NCBI GenBank assembly: GCA_934122155.1 | Contig: CAKOVX010000001.1 | Coordinates: 182,647-246,646 of the forward strand | Source: an uncultured Clostridia bacterium | GTDB lineage: Bacteria > Bacillota > Clostridia > TANB77 > CAG-508 | Length of the DNA: 64,000 nt | Reading direction: 5' to 3' | Shown: positions 24,472 through 34,841 of the stretch, in pieces | Layout of the letters: every line of letters begins with the position of its first letter | Numbering within the stretch: position 1 is the stretch's first letter | Translations under genes and position numbers: made by a program | The notes under the pieces: generated by a model | The model's database searches: none | What the model saw: only the letters and a program-made list of their open reading frames with translations | What the model was told of the DNA's origin: nothing

Positions 24472-26349
24472 TTATTGCTTTTTCTTTAGCTCTGCATAAC
24501 GTTTAATTTTCATTGTTGTTGTTTTTTCAAATTCGTCATGTTTAATTTCTAAATTTTTAATTGCTTTATATGAAGTTAATTTTTTATTTACTTCTTTTAT
24601 TTTAGGCCAGATGATGTCTTTAATTTGTTCATCTGTTAAATTTTTTCCATGTTCTTTTTCTAGAACTTCTGTGTTTGGTATAACTCTTACTGAGATTATA
24701 AGTTCTTTGTTGTTTTTATCCTTTTCATCTTCTTTTCCATATACCATACATTCTTTGATTTCTGGTATTTGTGCTAGCAATAATTCTATTTCTTCTGGAT
24801 AAATATTTTTACCATTTTGTGTAACTATTACATTTTTGCTTCTTCCTGTTATGTATAAAAAGCCTTCTTTATCTAAGTAACCTATATCTCCAGAGTGAAA
24901 CCATCTTTCTCCATTTATATTTTCAATAACCTCGTTTGTTGCTTTTTCATCTTCATAATATCCAAGCATTAGTGTAGGTGTTTTTATTAAAACTTCTCCT
25001 TCACCATTTTCGTTTGGATCTTCAATTTTTATTTCACCTTTTGGTATTGGTTTACCAGCTGACCCCACTTTGGGTTGGTATTCTGGAGTTAGGGCTGCAA
25101 TTGGTGCTGTCTCAGTTAGTCCATATCCTTGCAAAAATGTAATTCCTATATCTTCTACCCATTTGCCAATCTTTGCATCTATTGGTGCTGCTGCTGATAC
25201 TATAAACCTTAAGTTTCCTCCTAAATTAGCATAAATATCAGAAAATACTTTGCGTTTTATATCTACCCCTACTACTTTTAAAGCATTAGTTACATGTATC
25301 ATTGAATTAACTAGTCCATCCTTATTAGCTTTTTTTATACTAGCATTAATCTTTTTATATAAATTTTCTATTAAAAGAGGTACTGAAATTATTACACTTG
25401 GCTTTGTTTCTAGCATATTTGGTACAATGTGTTTTAAGCCTTGGCAAACAGCAATTGAGCTTCCCCACGCCATTGGAAGTAGAAAACCTATTGTTGATTC
25501 ATATGTATGATGTAGTGGTAATACTGAAAAAAACCTATCTTCTGGGTACACTTTAGCATATGCAGTAGCTGCATTTATATTTTCTGCTAAATTACGACTA
25601 GATAGCATAACTCCTTTAGGTGTAGATGTTGTTCCTGAGGTGAATAATAATACTTTAAATTCATCTGGATCAATTTTTACTTTTTCAAAATAATCTTCTC
25701 CACTTTGTACTAATTTTTTTCCTTCATTTATTAAATACTGCATTCCAACTGTTCTATCTTTTATTTCTTCTTCTGAATACATTTTAATAAAATATTTTAC
25801 TTGTGGAAAGTTCTCCATTATTTTCTTTACAGAATCAGACTTCTTTTCAGAATATATAATTGCATCTGCTTTTGATCTTCTTACTACATTTTCTAGTTCA
25901 TTTTCTGGAAGTTCTTTGTCAGTAGGAACTGCAATTGCATCTCCACATAATAAAGTAACATATGATACATACCATCCATATGTTGTTTCACTTAATATCA
26001 TAATTCTTGGCTTATTTTGTAAGTTTAATATTTTGTTTAAGGCTGTTCCAAACCCTCTTACATCTTCTCCAAATTGTTTATATGAGATTTCTTTGAAATT
26101 CCCCTTTGGATCAAACTTTTCTAAAATAAATTCTTTATTAGCATATGTTTTTGTTGAATGCTCAAATATTTCTTTAATATCATTATATTCGGTAGCAATA
26201 AATTCTTTTTTATCCTTTTTCTTTTGATTTTCCTTTGATTTTTCTAATGTTTCATAGTCCATATTCATTTCTTCAATTTCAGATATGTCTTTCATTTTAA
26301 ATTTTGGAAACTTAAAATTTGGCACTTTAAAATCTCTTAAACTCTTCAT
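24472..26349 (-). CDS. Long-chain acyl-CoA/AMP-dependent synthetase
   Basis: 625 aa. The adenylate-forming signature LLFTSGTTSTPKGVMLS lies near residue 238, with GYGLTETAP, the hinge motif HSGDIGYLDKEGFLYITGR and a C-terminal Lys in EKTTTMKIKRY. It activates fatty acids (or similar) with ATP, then transfers them to CoA or a carrier. A basic 45-residue N-terminal segment precedes the enzyme domain. It is a single gene. With the acyl-ACP thioesterase elsewhere in the window it could recycle free fatty acids, but that link is inferred. Confidence 0.9.
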   Translation of the reverse strand: MKSLRDFKVPNFKFPKFKMKDISEIEEMNMDYETLEKSKENQKKKDKKEFIATEYNDIKEIFEHSTKTYANKEFILEKFDPKGNFKEISYKQFGEDVRGFGTALNKILNLQNKPRIMILSETTYGWYVSYVTLLCGDAIAVPTDKELPENELENVVRRSKADAIIYSEKKSDSVKKIMENFPQVKYFIKMYSEEEIKDRTVGMQYLINEGKKLVQSGEDYFEKVKIDPDEFKVLLFTSGTTSTPKGVMLSSRNLAENINAATAYAKVYPEDRFFSVLPLHHTYESTIGFLLPMAWGSSIAVCQGLKHIVPNMLETKPSVIISVPLLIENLYKKINASIKKANKDGLVNSMIHVTNALKVVGVDIKRKVFSDIYANLGGNLRFIVSAAAPIDAKIGKWVEDIGITFLQGYGLTETAPIAALTPEYQPKVGSAGKPIPKGEIKIEDPNENGEGEVLIKTPTLMLGYYEDEKATNEVIENINGERWFHSGDIGYLDKEGFLYITGRSKNVIVTQNGKNIYPEEIELLLAQIPEIKECMVYGKEDEKDKNNKELIISVRVIPNTEVLEKEHGKNLTDEQIKDIIWPKIKEVNKKLTSYKAIKNLEIKHDEFEKTTTMKIKRYAELKKKQ

Positions 26350-26450
26350 TCATTCTCACTCCCAATTAAACATACTATTATTATACAGTTTTATTTTACT
26401 TTTTGCAAGTTTTCAAATATTTTTTTACATTTTATACCTTATTTATATTA

Positions 26451-26489
26451 AAAACCTATTAATATACTAACTGCATATTAATAGGTTTT
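26451..26489. terminator. Terminator between mreB and the acyl-CoA synthetase gene
   Basis: A 15-bp perfect stem, 26451-26465 with 26475-26489, flanked by A and T runs. Confidence 0.8.
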
Positions 26490-26494
26490 GATAC

Positions 26495-27496
26495 TTATTT
26501 TTTCTTTCTATCTAATACGTCTAAATTATCTAGTGCTTTTCCAGTTCCTAGAGCAACACATGAAACAGCATCTTCTGCTATCATAACATTCAAACCTAAT
26601 TGTTCTTGTAATAACTTGTCTAGTCCATCTATTAAGCAGCCTCCGCCTGTCATATATATTCCTCTATCACTTATATCTGCTGCAAGCTCTGGTGGTGTTC
26701 TTTCAAGTACACTATGCACTGCTTCTACGACTTGCATTGCTGGTTCTATTAATGCCTCTAACATTTCACTTGAACGTACTGTAATTGTTTTTGGCAATCC
26801 TGTTGCTAAGTCTCTTCCTCTTATGTCCATTTCCATGTCTTGAATCTTTGGATACACACAACCAATATTTATTTTTAACTCTTCAGCAGTTCTTTCTCCT
26901 ATAACTACATTATGTTTTTTTCTAATATATTTAACTATTGCTTCATCAAATTTATCTCCAGCAACTTTAAGTGATGTACTTACTACTGATCCTCCTAAAG
27001 ATATAACTGCTATATCAGTTGTTCCTCCACCAATATCTACAACCATATTGCCACATGGTTTAGATATATCTATTCCAGCTCCAATGGCTGCTGCTATTGG
27101 TTCTTCAATTAGATATACCTTTCTTGCTCCAGCTTGTGATGCAGCATCTATAACTGCTTTTTTTTCGACTTCAGTTACTTGTGATGGTATGCAGATCATA
27201 ATTCTTGGTGCAAATATAAATTTACCGCAAACACGATTTATAAAATATTTAAGCATCTTTTCTGTTACAGTATAATTTGAAATCACACCATCTCGTAGTG
27301 GTCTTGTTGCTACTATGTTGCCTGGCGTCCTTCCAAGCATTCTTCTTGCCTCTTTTCCAACCGCTAATACTTCTCCTGTATTGTTGTCTACTGCAACTAC
27401 TGATGGCTCTCTTAGCACAATTCCTTTACCTTTAGCATAGGCAATTACAGTCGCTGTACCTAAATCTATTCCTATATCTTGTCCATACTTAAACAT
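26495..27496 (-). CDS. mreB: Rod-shape protein MreB/Mbl
   Basis: 333 aa, an actin-like ATPase: phosphate-1 motif GIDLGTATV at residues 9-17, phosphate-2 VVDIGGGTTDIAV, adenosine motif MTGGGCLIDGL. It forms filaments beneath the membrane that guide cell-wall synthesis. No mreC or mreD follows, which favours the stand-alone Mbl/MreBH class over the mreBCD operon type. Confidence 0.95.
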   Translation of the reverse strand: MFKYGQDIGIDLGTATVIAYAKGKGIVLREPSVVAVDNNTGEVLAVGKEARRMLGRTPGNIVATRPLRDGVISNYTVTEKMLKYFINRVCGKFIFAPRIMICIPSQVTEVEKKAVIDAASQAGARKVYLIEEPIAAAIGAGIDISKPCGNMVVDIGGGTTDIAVISLGGSVVSTSLKVAGDKFDEAIVKYIRKKHNVVIGERTAEELKINIGCVYPKIQDMEMDIRGRDLATGLPKTITVRSSEMLEALIEPAMQVVEAVHSVLERTPPELAADISDRGIYMTGGGCLIDGLDKLLQEQLGLNVMIAEDAVSCVALGTGKALDNLDVLDRKKK

Positions 27497-27610
27497 TTAA
27501 ATCTTTCCTTTCAACAGAGCTTATTTCTTTTTTATTACATTTGCATTACAATTATATTACAAACCAACTGAAATAGCAATATGTTTTACAAAAAAACGAA
27601 CTTCAAATGT

Positions 27611-27642
27611 AAAATAGAGTATGTTTCTACATACTCTATTTT
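27611..27642 (-). terminator. Terminator of the 173-aa membrane-protein gene
   Basis: A 14-bp stem AAAATAGAGTATGT/ACATACTCTATTTT with a TTCT loop, 18 bases after the stop at 27660. Confidence 0.9.
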
Positions 27643-27659
27643 GCCATATTCTTCTTATT

Positions 27660-28181
27660 TTATGCAAATAAACGCCATAAAATCAATAGTTGTAATATTC
27701 CGGCTGGTCCAAACGCAGGTGTAAATTCTAGTTCTTCTGGTGTTGCTTTTAATATATCATCTTCTGCCGCTGTTGAAATTTTTACATAACTTACATTGTC
27801 ATATCTAAAACCTAATTCAAATTGTTTTTCTTCGTCAATATCCAACTTGTCTATTTTTAAGTATTTAGTTCCTACATTAATATCTCTTGGTGTATAAAAA
27901 TCAAATCTTATGTATTTATCTATCATTTTTTCTTGTGTATTGTTTTTAATAGTTCCTTTTACATTACCATTCATATTAGATGCTTCAGCTGTATTTACTG
28001 TTATTAATGGTGTTTCTGTACTTATTTCATATTTTTCCATTGGTGTATATAATGATTTAGTGTATAAATATATCATTATATCTGAAAATACAAAAACTAT
28101 TATAAATAATAATAAATAGCAACATAATACTTTTATTCTAGGTCTACTATTAAAAATCCATATTGATAAATAATCGCTCAT
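27660..28181 (-). CDS. Membrane-anchored protein of unknown function
   Basis: 173 aa. One strong membrane helix (about residues 18-40, LCCYLLLFIIVFVFSDIMIYL), then an outer beta-rich domain (GNVKGTIKNNTQEKMIDKYI, FDFYTPRDINVGTKYLKI) and a hydrophobic C-terminus (GPAGILQLLILWRLFA). The middle part resembles the Ig-like or FxLYD-like domains of secreted Gram-positive proteins. It is 19 bases downstream of lexA and may be read from the same transcript. Confidence 0.65.
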   Translation of the reverse strand: MSDYLSIWIFNSRPRIKVLCCYLLLFIIVFVFSDIMIYLYTKSLYTPMEKYEISTETPLITVNTAEASNMNGNVKGTIKNNTQEKMIDKYIRFDFYTPRDINVGTKYLKIDKLDIDEEKQFELGFRYDNVSYVKISTAAEDDILKATPEELEFTPAFGPAGILQLLILWRLFA

Positions 28182-28200
28182 ATATACTCCCCTCTTTATT

Positions 28201-28860
28201 TTATAGTTTTCTAAATACTCCTGCTACCTTTCCTAAGATTTCGCATGTTGGTACAATTATTGGATCCATTGTGCTATTTTGTGGTTGTAATCTAATGTGA
28301 TCTTTTTCTTTGTAAAATGTTTTTACTGTTGCTTCATCTCCAATTAGCGCTACAACAATTTCTCCATTTATTGCTGTATTTTGTTTTTTTACTAGGATGT
28401 AATCTCCATTTAATATTCCAGCTTCTATCATGCTTTCTCCGCGAACTGTAAGCATAAAGCTTTCACTGTTTCCAACAAAATCAATCGGAATAGGAAATGT
28501 ATCTGTAACATTTTCTACTGCTAAGATTGGTTCACCAGCTGTTATTTTGCCAATAACAGGAACTTCAACCATTTCTCTACCTGTATAATAGTTTTTGTCT
28601 TCATGTTTTTTTACTGGTTCTCCATCTCCGCCTTTTAATAGTCTCAATGTTCTACCTTTTTGATCTTCTTTTTTTATGTAACCTTTTTCAGATAGTTTTG
28701 CTAAATATCCATGTACTGTTGCAGTAGATTTTAGTCCTACTGCCTTTCCTATTTCTCTTACTGATGGCGCATATCCATTTTCTTCTACTTGTTTTTGAAT
28801 GAATTTTAAAATTGCTTTTTCTCTTTTATTAATTGACATAGGATCTTTTTTTCTAGCCAA
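28201..28860 (-). CDS. lexA: LexA repressor
   Basis: 219 aa. Winged helix-turn-helix at residues 10-75 (APSVREIGKAVGLKSTATVHGY), self-cleavage site Ala108-Gly109 (ITAGEP), catalytic Ser143 (RGESMIEAG) and Lys180 (ATVKTFY). It represses the SOS regulon until RecA triggers cleavage. It starts at TTG 28860 with AAGGAG ten bases upstream. A variant LexA-like box lies in its leader, in keeping with self-control. Confidence 0.97.
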   Translation of the reverse strand: MARKKDPMSINKREKAILKFIQKQVEENGYAPSVREIGKAVGLKSTATVHGYLAKLSEKGYIKKEDQKGRTLRLLKGGDGEPVKKHEDKNYYTGREMVEVPVIGKITAGEPILAVENVTDTFPIPIDFVGNSESFMLTVRGESMIEAGILNGDYILVKKQNTAINGEIVVALIGDEATVKTFYKEKDHIRLQPQNSTMDPIIVPTCEILGKVAGVFRKL

Positions 28861-28893
28861 AATTACATCACTCCTTATATTTTATAATTCTCT

Positions 28894-28948
28894 CGAACAA
28901 CTATTTTTCATCTTTTTATATAATAGCATACAAACAAAAAAATGTCAA
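28894..28948 (-). promoter_or_regulatory. lexA promoter and variant LexA-like box
   Basis: Minus strand TTGACA (28943-28948), a 17-base spacer, TATTAT (28920-28925). The box CGAAC-AACT-ATTTT, in plus orientation, is at 28894-28907, just after the expected start of transcription. The -35 box lies within the arm of the clpX terminator. Confidence 0.65.
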
Positions 28949-28968
28949 ACAAATATTTGACATTTTTT
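28937..28968 (-). terminator. Terminator of the tig-clpP-clpX operon
   Basis: AAAAAATGTCAAA pairs with TTTGACATTTTTT (28937-28949/28956-28968), a 13-bp stem with a run of T on the minus strand, 33 bases after the clpX stop. Confidence 0.85.
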
Positions 28969-29000
28969 AAATTTTATAATTATTTTAGGCTTTACTATTT

Positions 29001-30311
29001 TTATGCAGTCCCTGCCTTTTTAGTTGTAGTGCTTCTTCGTATCTTTCCATTTTCAGCCTTAGGAATTTCTCTATTATTATTTATAATAATTTTAGGAGGT
29101 TCTCCATTTTGAACAGTTGCTTTAGTTATTATACATTTTTCTATTTTAGGGTTAGATGGAATTTCAAACATTATGTCTCTCATAATTTCTTCTATAATAG
29201 ATCTTAAACCTCTAGCTCCAGTTTTTCTTTCTATTGCTTTGTCAACAATTAGTTCTAAAGCTTCTTTTTCAAATTCAAGTTCAACATTATCTAGCTTAAA
29301 TAATTTTTGATATTGTTTTACTAATGCATTTTTTGGTTTGGTCACTATATCTATTAATGCATTTCTATCAAGCTCTTGTAATGTAGCTATAATTGGTAAT
29401 CTACCCACAAATTCTGGTATTAATCCAAATTTCAATAAGTCTTGTGGTAATAGTTGTTCAAATACTTTGTATTTGTCTATATCTTTGTTACTTTCTATTT
29501 TTGCTCCAAAGCCTATTGATTTTTGACCAATCCTGTCTTTTACTATTTTTTCAAGTCCTTCAAATGCTCCTCCACAAATAAATAGTATATTTGATGTATC
29601 TATTTGTATAAATTCTTGATGTGGGTGTTTTCTGCCACCTTGTGGTGGTACAGATGCCACAGTTCCTTCTATAATTTTTAGTAAGGCTTGTTGTACACCT
29701 TCTCCACTAACATCTCTTGTAATTGATGGGTTTTCTGATTTTCTAGAAATTTTGTCAATTTCATCAATATATATAATACCTTTTTCTGCTTTTTCAATAT
29801 CATAGTCAGCAGCTTGAATAAGTTTTAATAAAATGTTTTCTACGTCTTCTCCAACATACCCTGCTTCTGTTAACGTTGTTGCATCAGCAATTGCAAATGG
29901 TACTTGTAAGATTTTTGCCAATGTTTGTGCTAATAAAGTTTTTCCACATCCAGTTGGTCCTAGTAATAAAACATTACTTTTTTGTAATTCTACATCATCT
30001 GGTTCATCTTGATGATTTATTCTTTTGTAATGGTTGTATACTGCAACAGATAGTGTTTTCTTAGCTTCATCTTGGCCTATCACATATGAATCTAAAATCT
30101 CTTTTATTTCAACTGGTTTAGGTAATTCATTTCCAACCTTAGTTGTATATGTCATTTCAGCATCTTCATATATTTCTTCATCTAAAATATTATTGCATAC
30201 TTTTATACATTCATCGCAAATATATACTCCTGGTCCAGCAATAATTCTGCCAACTGCTTCTTGTGATTTACCACAAAAAGAGCATTTTACGCCTTTGGTT
30301 TTACTTGCCAT
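29001..30311 (-). CDS. clpX: ClpX, ATPase subunit of the ClpXP protease
   Basis: 436 aa. N-terminal C4 zinc-binding domain (CSFCGKS and CDECIKVC, residues 11-41), Walker A GPTGCGKT, Walker [15 protein letters not shown] ClpP-docking loop and the sensor-2 [10 protein letters not shown]. It unfolds proteins and feeds them to ClpP. It is last in the tig-clpP-clpX operon. Confidence 0.98.
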   Translation of the reverse strand: MASKTKGVKCSFCGKSQEAVGRIIAGPGVYICDECIKVCNNILDEEIYEDAEMTYTTKVGNELPKPVEIKEILDSYVIGQDEAKKTLSVAVYNHYKRINHQDEPDDVELQKSNVLLLGPTGCGKTLLAQTLAKILQVPFAIADATTLTEAGYVGEDVENILLKLIQAADYDIEKAEKGIIYIDEIDKISRKSENPSITRDVSGEGVQQALLKIIEGTVASVPPQGGRKHPHQEFIQIDTSNILFICGGAFEGLEKIVKDRIGQKSIGFGAKIESNKDIDKYKVFEQLLPQDLLKFGLIPEFVGRLPIIATLQELDRNALIDIVTKPKNALVKQYQKLFKLDNVELEFEKEALELIVDKAIERKTGARGLRSIIEEIMRDIMFEIPSNPKIEKCIITKATVQNGEPPKIIINNNREIPKAENGKIRRSTTTKKAGTA

Positions 30312-30339
30312 TTTTAGCTAATTTCCTTTCTATTTTTAA

Positions 30340-30945
30340 TTAAATTCTTTTTTCCATAATACCGTCAATAAGACCATATTTAAGGGCCTCTTCTGCTGTC
30401 ATATAATTGTCTCTTTCTGTGTCTTTGTTAATTACTTCTAGTGGTTGACCAGTTCTTTCACTTAAGAATTTATTTAATTTTTCTCTTGTTTTAACCATAT
30501 GGTCTGCATGGATTTTAATTTCTGTTGTTTGGCCAGATAAGCCGCCGCCACCAATTAGTGGTTGGTGAATTAAAATTTCTGCATTTGGTGTTGCAAATCT
30601 TTTGCCTTTTTCTCCTGCTGCTAGAAGTACGGCTCCCATACTTGCTGCCATTCCAATACATATAGTTGAAACTGGACATTTTATATAATTCATTGTATCT
30701 ACAATTCCCATTCCATCTGTGATAGATCCCCCTGGGCTATTGATATATAAATGAATCTCTTTGTCAGGATCTTCTGATTCTAAGAATAGTAATTGTGCAA
30801 TTACTAAACTTGCTGAGGTTTGGTTAACATCTTCTCCTAAAAATATAATTCTGTCTTTTAATAGTCTTGAGAAAATATCATATGATCTTTCTCCTTTTGC
30901 TGTTTGTTCAATAACATAAGGAACCAAACTGTTTTGTTCTTTCAT
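30340..30945 (-). CDS. clpP: ClpP protease subunit
   Basis: 201 aa with the catalytic triad Ser102 ([15 protein letters not shown]), His127 (LIHQPL) and Asp175 (INKDTERD). It forms the barrel protease that degrades substrates handed over by ClpX. It lies 28 bases upstream of clpX and is co-transcribed. Confidence 0.98.
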   Translation of the reverse strand: MKEQNSLVPYVIEQTAKGERSYDIFSRLLKDRIIFLGEDVNQTSASLVIAQLLFLESEDPDKEIHLYINSPGGSITDGMGIVDTMNYIKCPVSTICIGMAASMGAVLLAAGEKGKRFATPNAEILIHQPLIGGGGLSGQTTEIKIHADHMVKTREKLNKFLSERTGQPLEVINKDTERDNYMTAEEALKYGLIDGIMEKRI

Positions 30946-30981
30946 ATTTGTACCAACCTTTCTCTTTGGATTTCATAGTAA

Positions 30982-31008
30982 GGCAAAATACATTAAATGC
31001 ATTTTGCC
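30982..31008 (-). other. Hairpin between tig and clpP
   Basis: GGCAAAATACAT pairs with ATGCATTTTGCC (12 pairs, one G-U on RNA) with a three-base loop. No T-run follows on the minus strand, so it may be an RNA processing or stability element, or a partial terminator, that sets the tig to clpP ratio. Confidence 0.55.
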
Positions 31009-31023
31009 AAAACTAGATAATAA

Positions 31024-32310
31024 TTATTTTTTAAATTTTGCATTATCAACTATGAATTTAATAGCTTTTTCAAATTTCATATTGTTTTCGATATATTCTT
31101 TTACATATTCATTTTTAAGCATTTCTTCTTCAGTTTTACCATAGTTTTTAGCCATTTCTTTAAGTTTTTCTTCAACTTCTTTTTCTTCTGGCTTAATGTC
31201 TTCTTCTTTGATAATAGCTTCTATTACTAATCTTGATTTAACAGCTTTTTCAGCTTGTTCTTTCATTTCGTCTTTTACTTGTGCTTCTGTTTTTCCAGAT
31301 AGCATAAAGTATTGTTGTAATGTTAAACCTTGATATTGTAATCTTTGTTCAACGTCTTTCATCATGTTTTCAACTTCACTGTCAATCATTCCTGATGGAA
31401 TTTCTACTTCAACGTTGTCGCAAACTGCATTTATAGCAGCTTCTTCTGTTTCATATTCTGCTTTTTGCTCATTTGCTTTTTGCATTTTTTCTTTAATGCT
31501 ATTTTTTAATTCTTCTAATGTGTCAAATTCGCTAACGTCTTTTGCAAATTCGTCATCCATTTTTGGAAGTTCTTTTTTCTTAATTTCATGAAGTTTTACT
31601 TTAAATACAGCTGGCTTTCCTGCTAATTCTTTAGAAAAGTAGTCTTCTGGGACGTTAACTGTAATATCTTTTTCTTCTTCTAATTTCATTCCAATTATTT
31701 GATCTTCAAAACCTGGAATAAATGTGTTGCTTCCAATTTCTAATTCATGTTTTTCTGCTTTTCCACCTTCAAATGGAACACCATCTATAAATCCTTCAAA
31801 GTCGATAACTGCTATATCGCCTTTTTCAACTGGTCTATCTTCTATTGTTATCAATCTTGCATTATGTTCAGCCATATGTCCTAGTTCATGTTCTATGTCA
31901 TGGTCAGATACATTATACTCAACTTTTTCTAATTCTATACCTTTATATTTTCCTAATTTAATTTCTGGCTTTACTTGTACTGTTGCTGTAAATATAAGGT
32001 CTTTTCCTTTGCCTATTTGAGTAATGTCAATATCTGGTTGGCTTACAGCTTGAATATTGTTTTCTTTAATTGCTGCATCAAAAATGTCTGGCACTAATTC
32101 ATTAAATGTGTCTTCATGGAATATCTCTGTTCCATATTGTTTTTCTACCATTTGCATTGGTGCTTTACCTTTTCTAAAGCCTGGAATTGTAAAGTATTTA
32201 GCTGTTTTTGCATATACTCTTTTCATTGCTTCATCAAATTTTTCTGCTTCTATTACGAAACTTAATTTTACTTCATTTTTGTTTTCTGTGTTTTCTACTT
32301 TTACACTCAT
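31024..32310 (-). CDS. tig: Trigger factor
   Basis: 428 aa, full length. Ribosome-binding domain with the signature FRKGKAP (about 45-51), FKBP-type prolyl isomerase domain (about 165-245, GDIAVIDFEGFIDG) and a helical C-terminal chaperone domain. It folds nascent chains at the ribosome exit. First gene of the tig-clpP-clpX operon. Confidence 0.97.
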   Translation of the reverse strand: MSVKVENTENKNEVKLSFVIEAEKFDEAMKRVYAKTAKYFTIPGFRKGKAPMQMVEKQYGTEIFHEDTFNELVPDIFDAAIKENNIQAVSQPDIDITQIGKGKDLIFTATVQVKPEIKLGKYKGIELEKVEYNVSDHDIEHELGHMAEHNARLITIEDRPVEKGDIAVIDFEGFIDGVPFEGGKAEKHELEIGSNTFIPGFEDQIIGMKLEEEKDITVNVPEDYFSKELAGKPAVFKVKLHEIKKKELPKMDDEFAKDVSEFDTLEELKNSIKEKMQKANEQKAEYETEEAAINAVCDNVEVEIPSGMIDSEVENMMKDVEQRLQYQGLTLQQYFMLSGKTEAQVKDEMKEQAEKAVKSRLVIEAIIKEEDIKPEEKEVEEKLKEMAKNYGKTEEEMLKNEYVKEYIENNMKFEKAIKFIVDNAKFKK

Positions 32311-32381
32311 TTTATAATCTTCCTTTCAAAAAAATTAATTAGCTTTTATATTATACCACATTTTTCAGGTATTTCAAGTGT

Positions 32382-33077
32382 TTATGTTACTTTAATCAAA
32401 TCAAAATTCAAATAGTCTGCACTTATCAGTTTAAAGTCTATTTTATTAACAATTCCTTCAACTGCATCTTGGTGTGATTTGCCATGTAAGTGTCCATAGT
32501 AGCATTTTTTTACATTATATTGTTTTAGTATTTTTATAAACTCCGAATTTTGGTTGGCATGTGATATTGGTGGATAATGCATAAATACAATTATTTCTTT
32601 ATTATCTCCATACTTTTTTATACCATCTTCTATGGCTAATTTTAATCTTATGCTTTCTCTATTTATCATTTTGTTACTATTTTCTGTGTCCAGTAAATTC
32701 CAACCCCTGGTTCCTGTTAATATTTTATTCTCTACTAGGTAGCTATTGTTATATATAAAGTCAATATTTTTAAATTTATTCTCTACCAAAAAATTTCTCA
32801 TATTTGTCAGTGTTGTCCACCAATAGTCATGGTTTCCCTTTAGCAAAAGTTTTTTACCTGGTAATGAATCTAAATATTGAAAATCCTTATATGTATCTTT
32901 TAAGTACATAGCCCATGAAAAATCACCTGGCAATACCACTGTATCCTCTGGTTTTACTTTAGATATCCAATTATTTTTAATTTTTTCGCTGTGTCCCTCC
33001 CAGTTTTCTCCAAATATGCTCATAGGCTTATCTTGTGAAAATGAAAGGTGTAAATCAGCAATTACATATATTGCCAT
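32382..33077 (-). CDS. Metallophosphoesterase
   Basis: 231 aa with all calcineurin-like motifs in order: DLHLS (8-12), LPGDFSWA, LLKGNHDYWW, MHYPP and YGHLHGK. The family includes nucleotide and phospholipid phosphatases; the substrate here is unknown. It follows tsaD by 15 bases and is likely co-transcribed. Confidence 0.85.
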   Translation of the reverse strand: MAIYVIADLHLSFSQDKPMSIFGENWEGHSEKIKNNWISKVKPEDTVVLPGDFSWAMYLKDTYKDFQYLDSLPGKKLLLKGNHDYWWTTLTNMRNFLVENKFKNIDFIYNNSYLVENKILTGTRGWNLLDTENSNKMINRESIRLKLAIEDGIKKYGDNKEIIVFMHYPPISHANQNSEFIKILKQYNVKKCYYGHLHGKSHQDAVEGIVNKIDFKLISADYLNFDLIKVT

Positions 33078-33092
33078 TTAATATTCCTTTCT

Positions 33093-34082
33093 TTAATTTA
33101 TGCCTAAGTTTGGTACTGCATTTAAACTTAAGTCTGACGTATTTCCTGCCATATATGTATAATAACCAGCTGATGCTATCATTGCTGCATTATCTGTACA
33201 TAGTATAGGTTCTGGATAATATATCTCATATCCTTTATCTTTTAATTTTAGGAACTCACTTCTTATATATGTATTTGCAGATACTCCTCCAGCTAATGCT
33301 ATTTTATTTATATTTAGCTCTTTTGCTGCTCGTATTGTATGGTCTATTAACACTTCTGTAATAGTTTTTTCAAAGCTATTGCATAAGTCTGCTTTGTTTA
33401 TGTCTGGATTTTTATGATGCAAATTTATAACAGCTGTTTTTATTCCGCTAAAGCTAAAGTCTAAGTTTTCTATATGTGTTTTAGGAAGCTCAATATTAGG
33501 TTCTCCATCTTTTGCAAGTTTGTCCACTTTTGGTCCTCCTGGATAACCTAACCCAATAACTCTTGCAACCTTGTCAAATGCTTCTCCTACCGCATCATCT
33601 CTTGTTCTCCCTAACACTTCAAATTCTGAATAGCTTTTTATATGTACCAGATGTGTGTGGCCACCTGAGATGACTAAACATAATAGTGGTGGTTCAAGCT
33701 CTGGGTGTGTAATATAGTTTGCTGCTATATGGCCATGTATATGGTTTGTTCCTACTAGTGGTTTATTTAATGCATAGCTTAGCGCTTTTGCATATGATAC
33801 ACCAACTAATAAAGCCCCTACTAAACCAGGCCCATATGTACAAGCAATTATATCAATGTCGTTCATAGTAATACCAGCTTGGTTTATAGCTTCCTTTACC
33901 ACATTTGAAATAGCTTCTATGTGGTTTCTTGAGGCTATTTCTGGTACAACGCCGCCAAATTGCTCATGTATTTTTATTTGGGAATTTATCACATTAGAAA
34001 GAACTTCTCTCCCGTTTTTTACAACAGAAGCAGAAGTTTCATCACAACTTGATTCAATTCCTAAAGTTAATATATCTTTCAT
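33093..34082 (-). CDS. tsaD: tRNA threonylcarbamoyladenosine transferase TsaD
   Basis: 329 aa with the metal motif His114-x3-His118 (NHIHGH), the opening [14 protein letters not shown] and the ASKH-fold nucleotide motifs ([19 protein letters not shown]). It transfers threonylcarbamoyl to A37 of tRNAs that read ANN codons. It lies in a run with the metallophosphoesterase, the site-2 protease and lysS. Confidence 0.97.
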   Translation of the reverse strand: MKDILTLGIESSCDETSASVVKNGREVLSNVINSQIKIHEQFGGVVPEIASRNHIEAISNVVKEAINQAGITMNDIDIIACTYGPGLVGALLVGVSYAKALSYALNKPLVGTNHIHGHIAANYITHPELEPPLLCLVISGGHTHLVHIKSYSEFEVLGRTRDDAVGEAFDKVARVIGLGYPGGPKVDKLAKDGEPNIELPKTHIENLDFSFSGIKTAVINLHHKNPDINKADLCNSFEKTITEVLIDHTIRAAKELNINKIALAGGVSANTYIRSEFLKLKDKGYEIYYPEPILCTDNAAMIASAGYYTYMAGNTSDLSLNAVPNLGIN

Positions 34083-34093
34083 TTTTTATTCCT

Positions 34094-34822
34094 TTATATA
34101 AATAGGCTGAATAGCCAACTTACTATTTTATCAATTCCATATGTAATTGCGTCAATTGCAGGTGACACAATTGTACTTGCTATCGGAGTAATCCAAATAA
34201 CCAAAAATATTATATAAAATATTCTCTCATTATCTTCAAACCATCTTTTTGCATTATATGGTAAAAATCCCATTAATATTTTTGAACCATCAAGTGGAGG
34301 TAAGGGTATCAAATTAAATACTCCTAATCCAACATTTACAATTACAGCATATTGTAGCATTGTCATTATGATTCTTCCAGTTTGGCTTGTAAAAGCAAAA
34401 CTTGTAGCAAATATTTGAATTGCATAAAATATGATTGCAATTACAAATGCTAGTAAGATGTTCATTAAAGGTCCTGCTGCTGCAACTATTGCTTCTCCTG
34501 TTCTAGCAGATACTTTTTTGTCAAAGTTATTAGGATTTATTTCTACTGGTTTTCCCCATCCAATATGTGTAAATAACAATAACACTATTGCTATTGGGTC
34601 TAAATGGGTTAATGGGTTTAAACTAAGTCTTCCTTGTACTTTTGGAGTATCATCTCCTAGTTTATATGCTGCTAACGCATGAGCGTATTCGTGGAAAGTT
34701 ATTGCTACAAGCACACCTGGTAATGTTAAAAGTACACTTAATATATCAAAGTTCCCACTAAATAAGCTCATTACAACAATAAGTCCTAAGATTATATATA
34801 AATATCTAGTATCAAAATTCAT
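34094..34822 (-). CDS. Site-2 protease family membrane metalloprotease (M50)
   Basis: 242 aa with five or six membrane helices. The zinc site is HEYAH (His44, Glu45, His48), with the third ligand Asp in LIPLPPLDGSKIL. It belongs to the short rhomboid-like S2P group without a PDZ domain and cleaves membrane proteins within the bilayer. Its target is not evident. Confidence 0.9.
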   Translation of the reverse strand: MNFDTRYLYIILGLIVVMSLFSGNFDILSVLLTLPGVLVAITFHEYAHALAAYKLGDDTPKVQGRLSLNPLTHLDPIAIVLLLFTHIGWGKPVEINPNNFDKKVSARTGEAIVAAAGPLMNILLAFVIAIIFYAIQIFATSFAFTSQTGRIIMTMLQYAVIVNVGLGVFNLIPLPPLDGSKILMGFLPYNAKRWFEDNERIFYIIFLVIWITPIASTIVSPAIDAITYGIDKIVSWLFSLFI

Positions 34823-34841
34823 TAAAAATTGCCTTTCTAAC

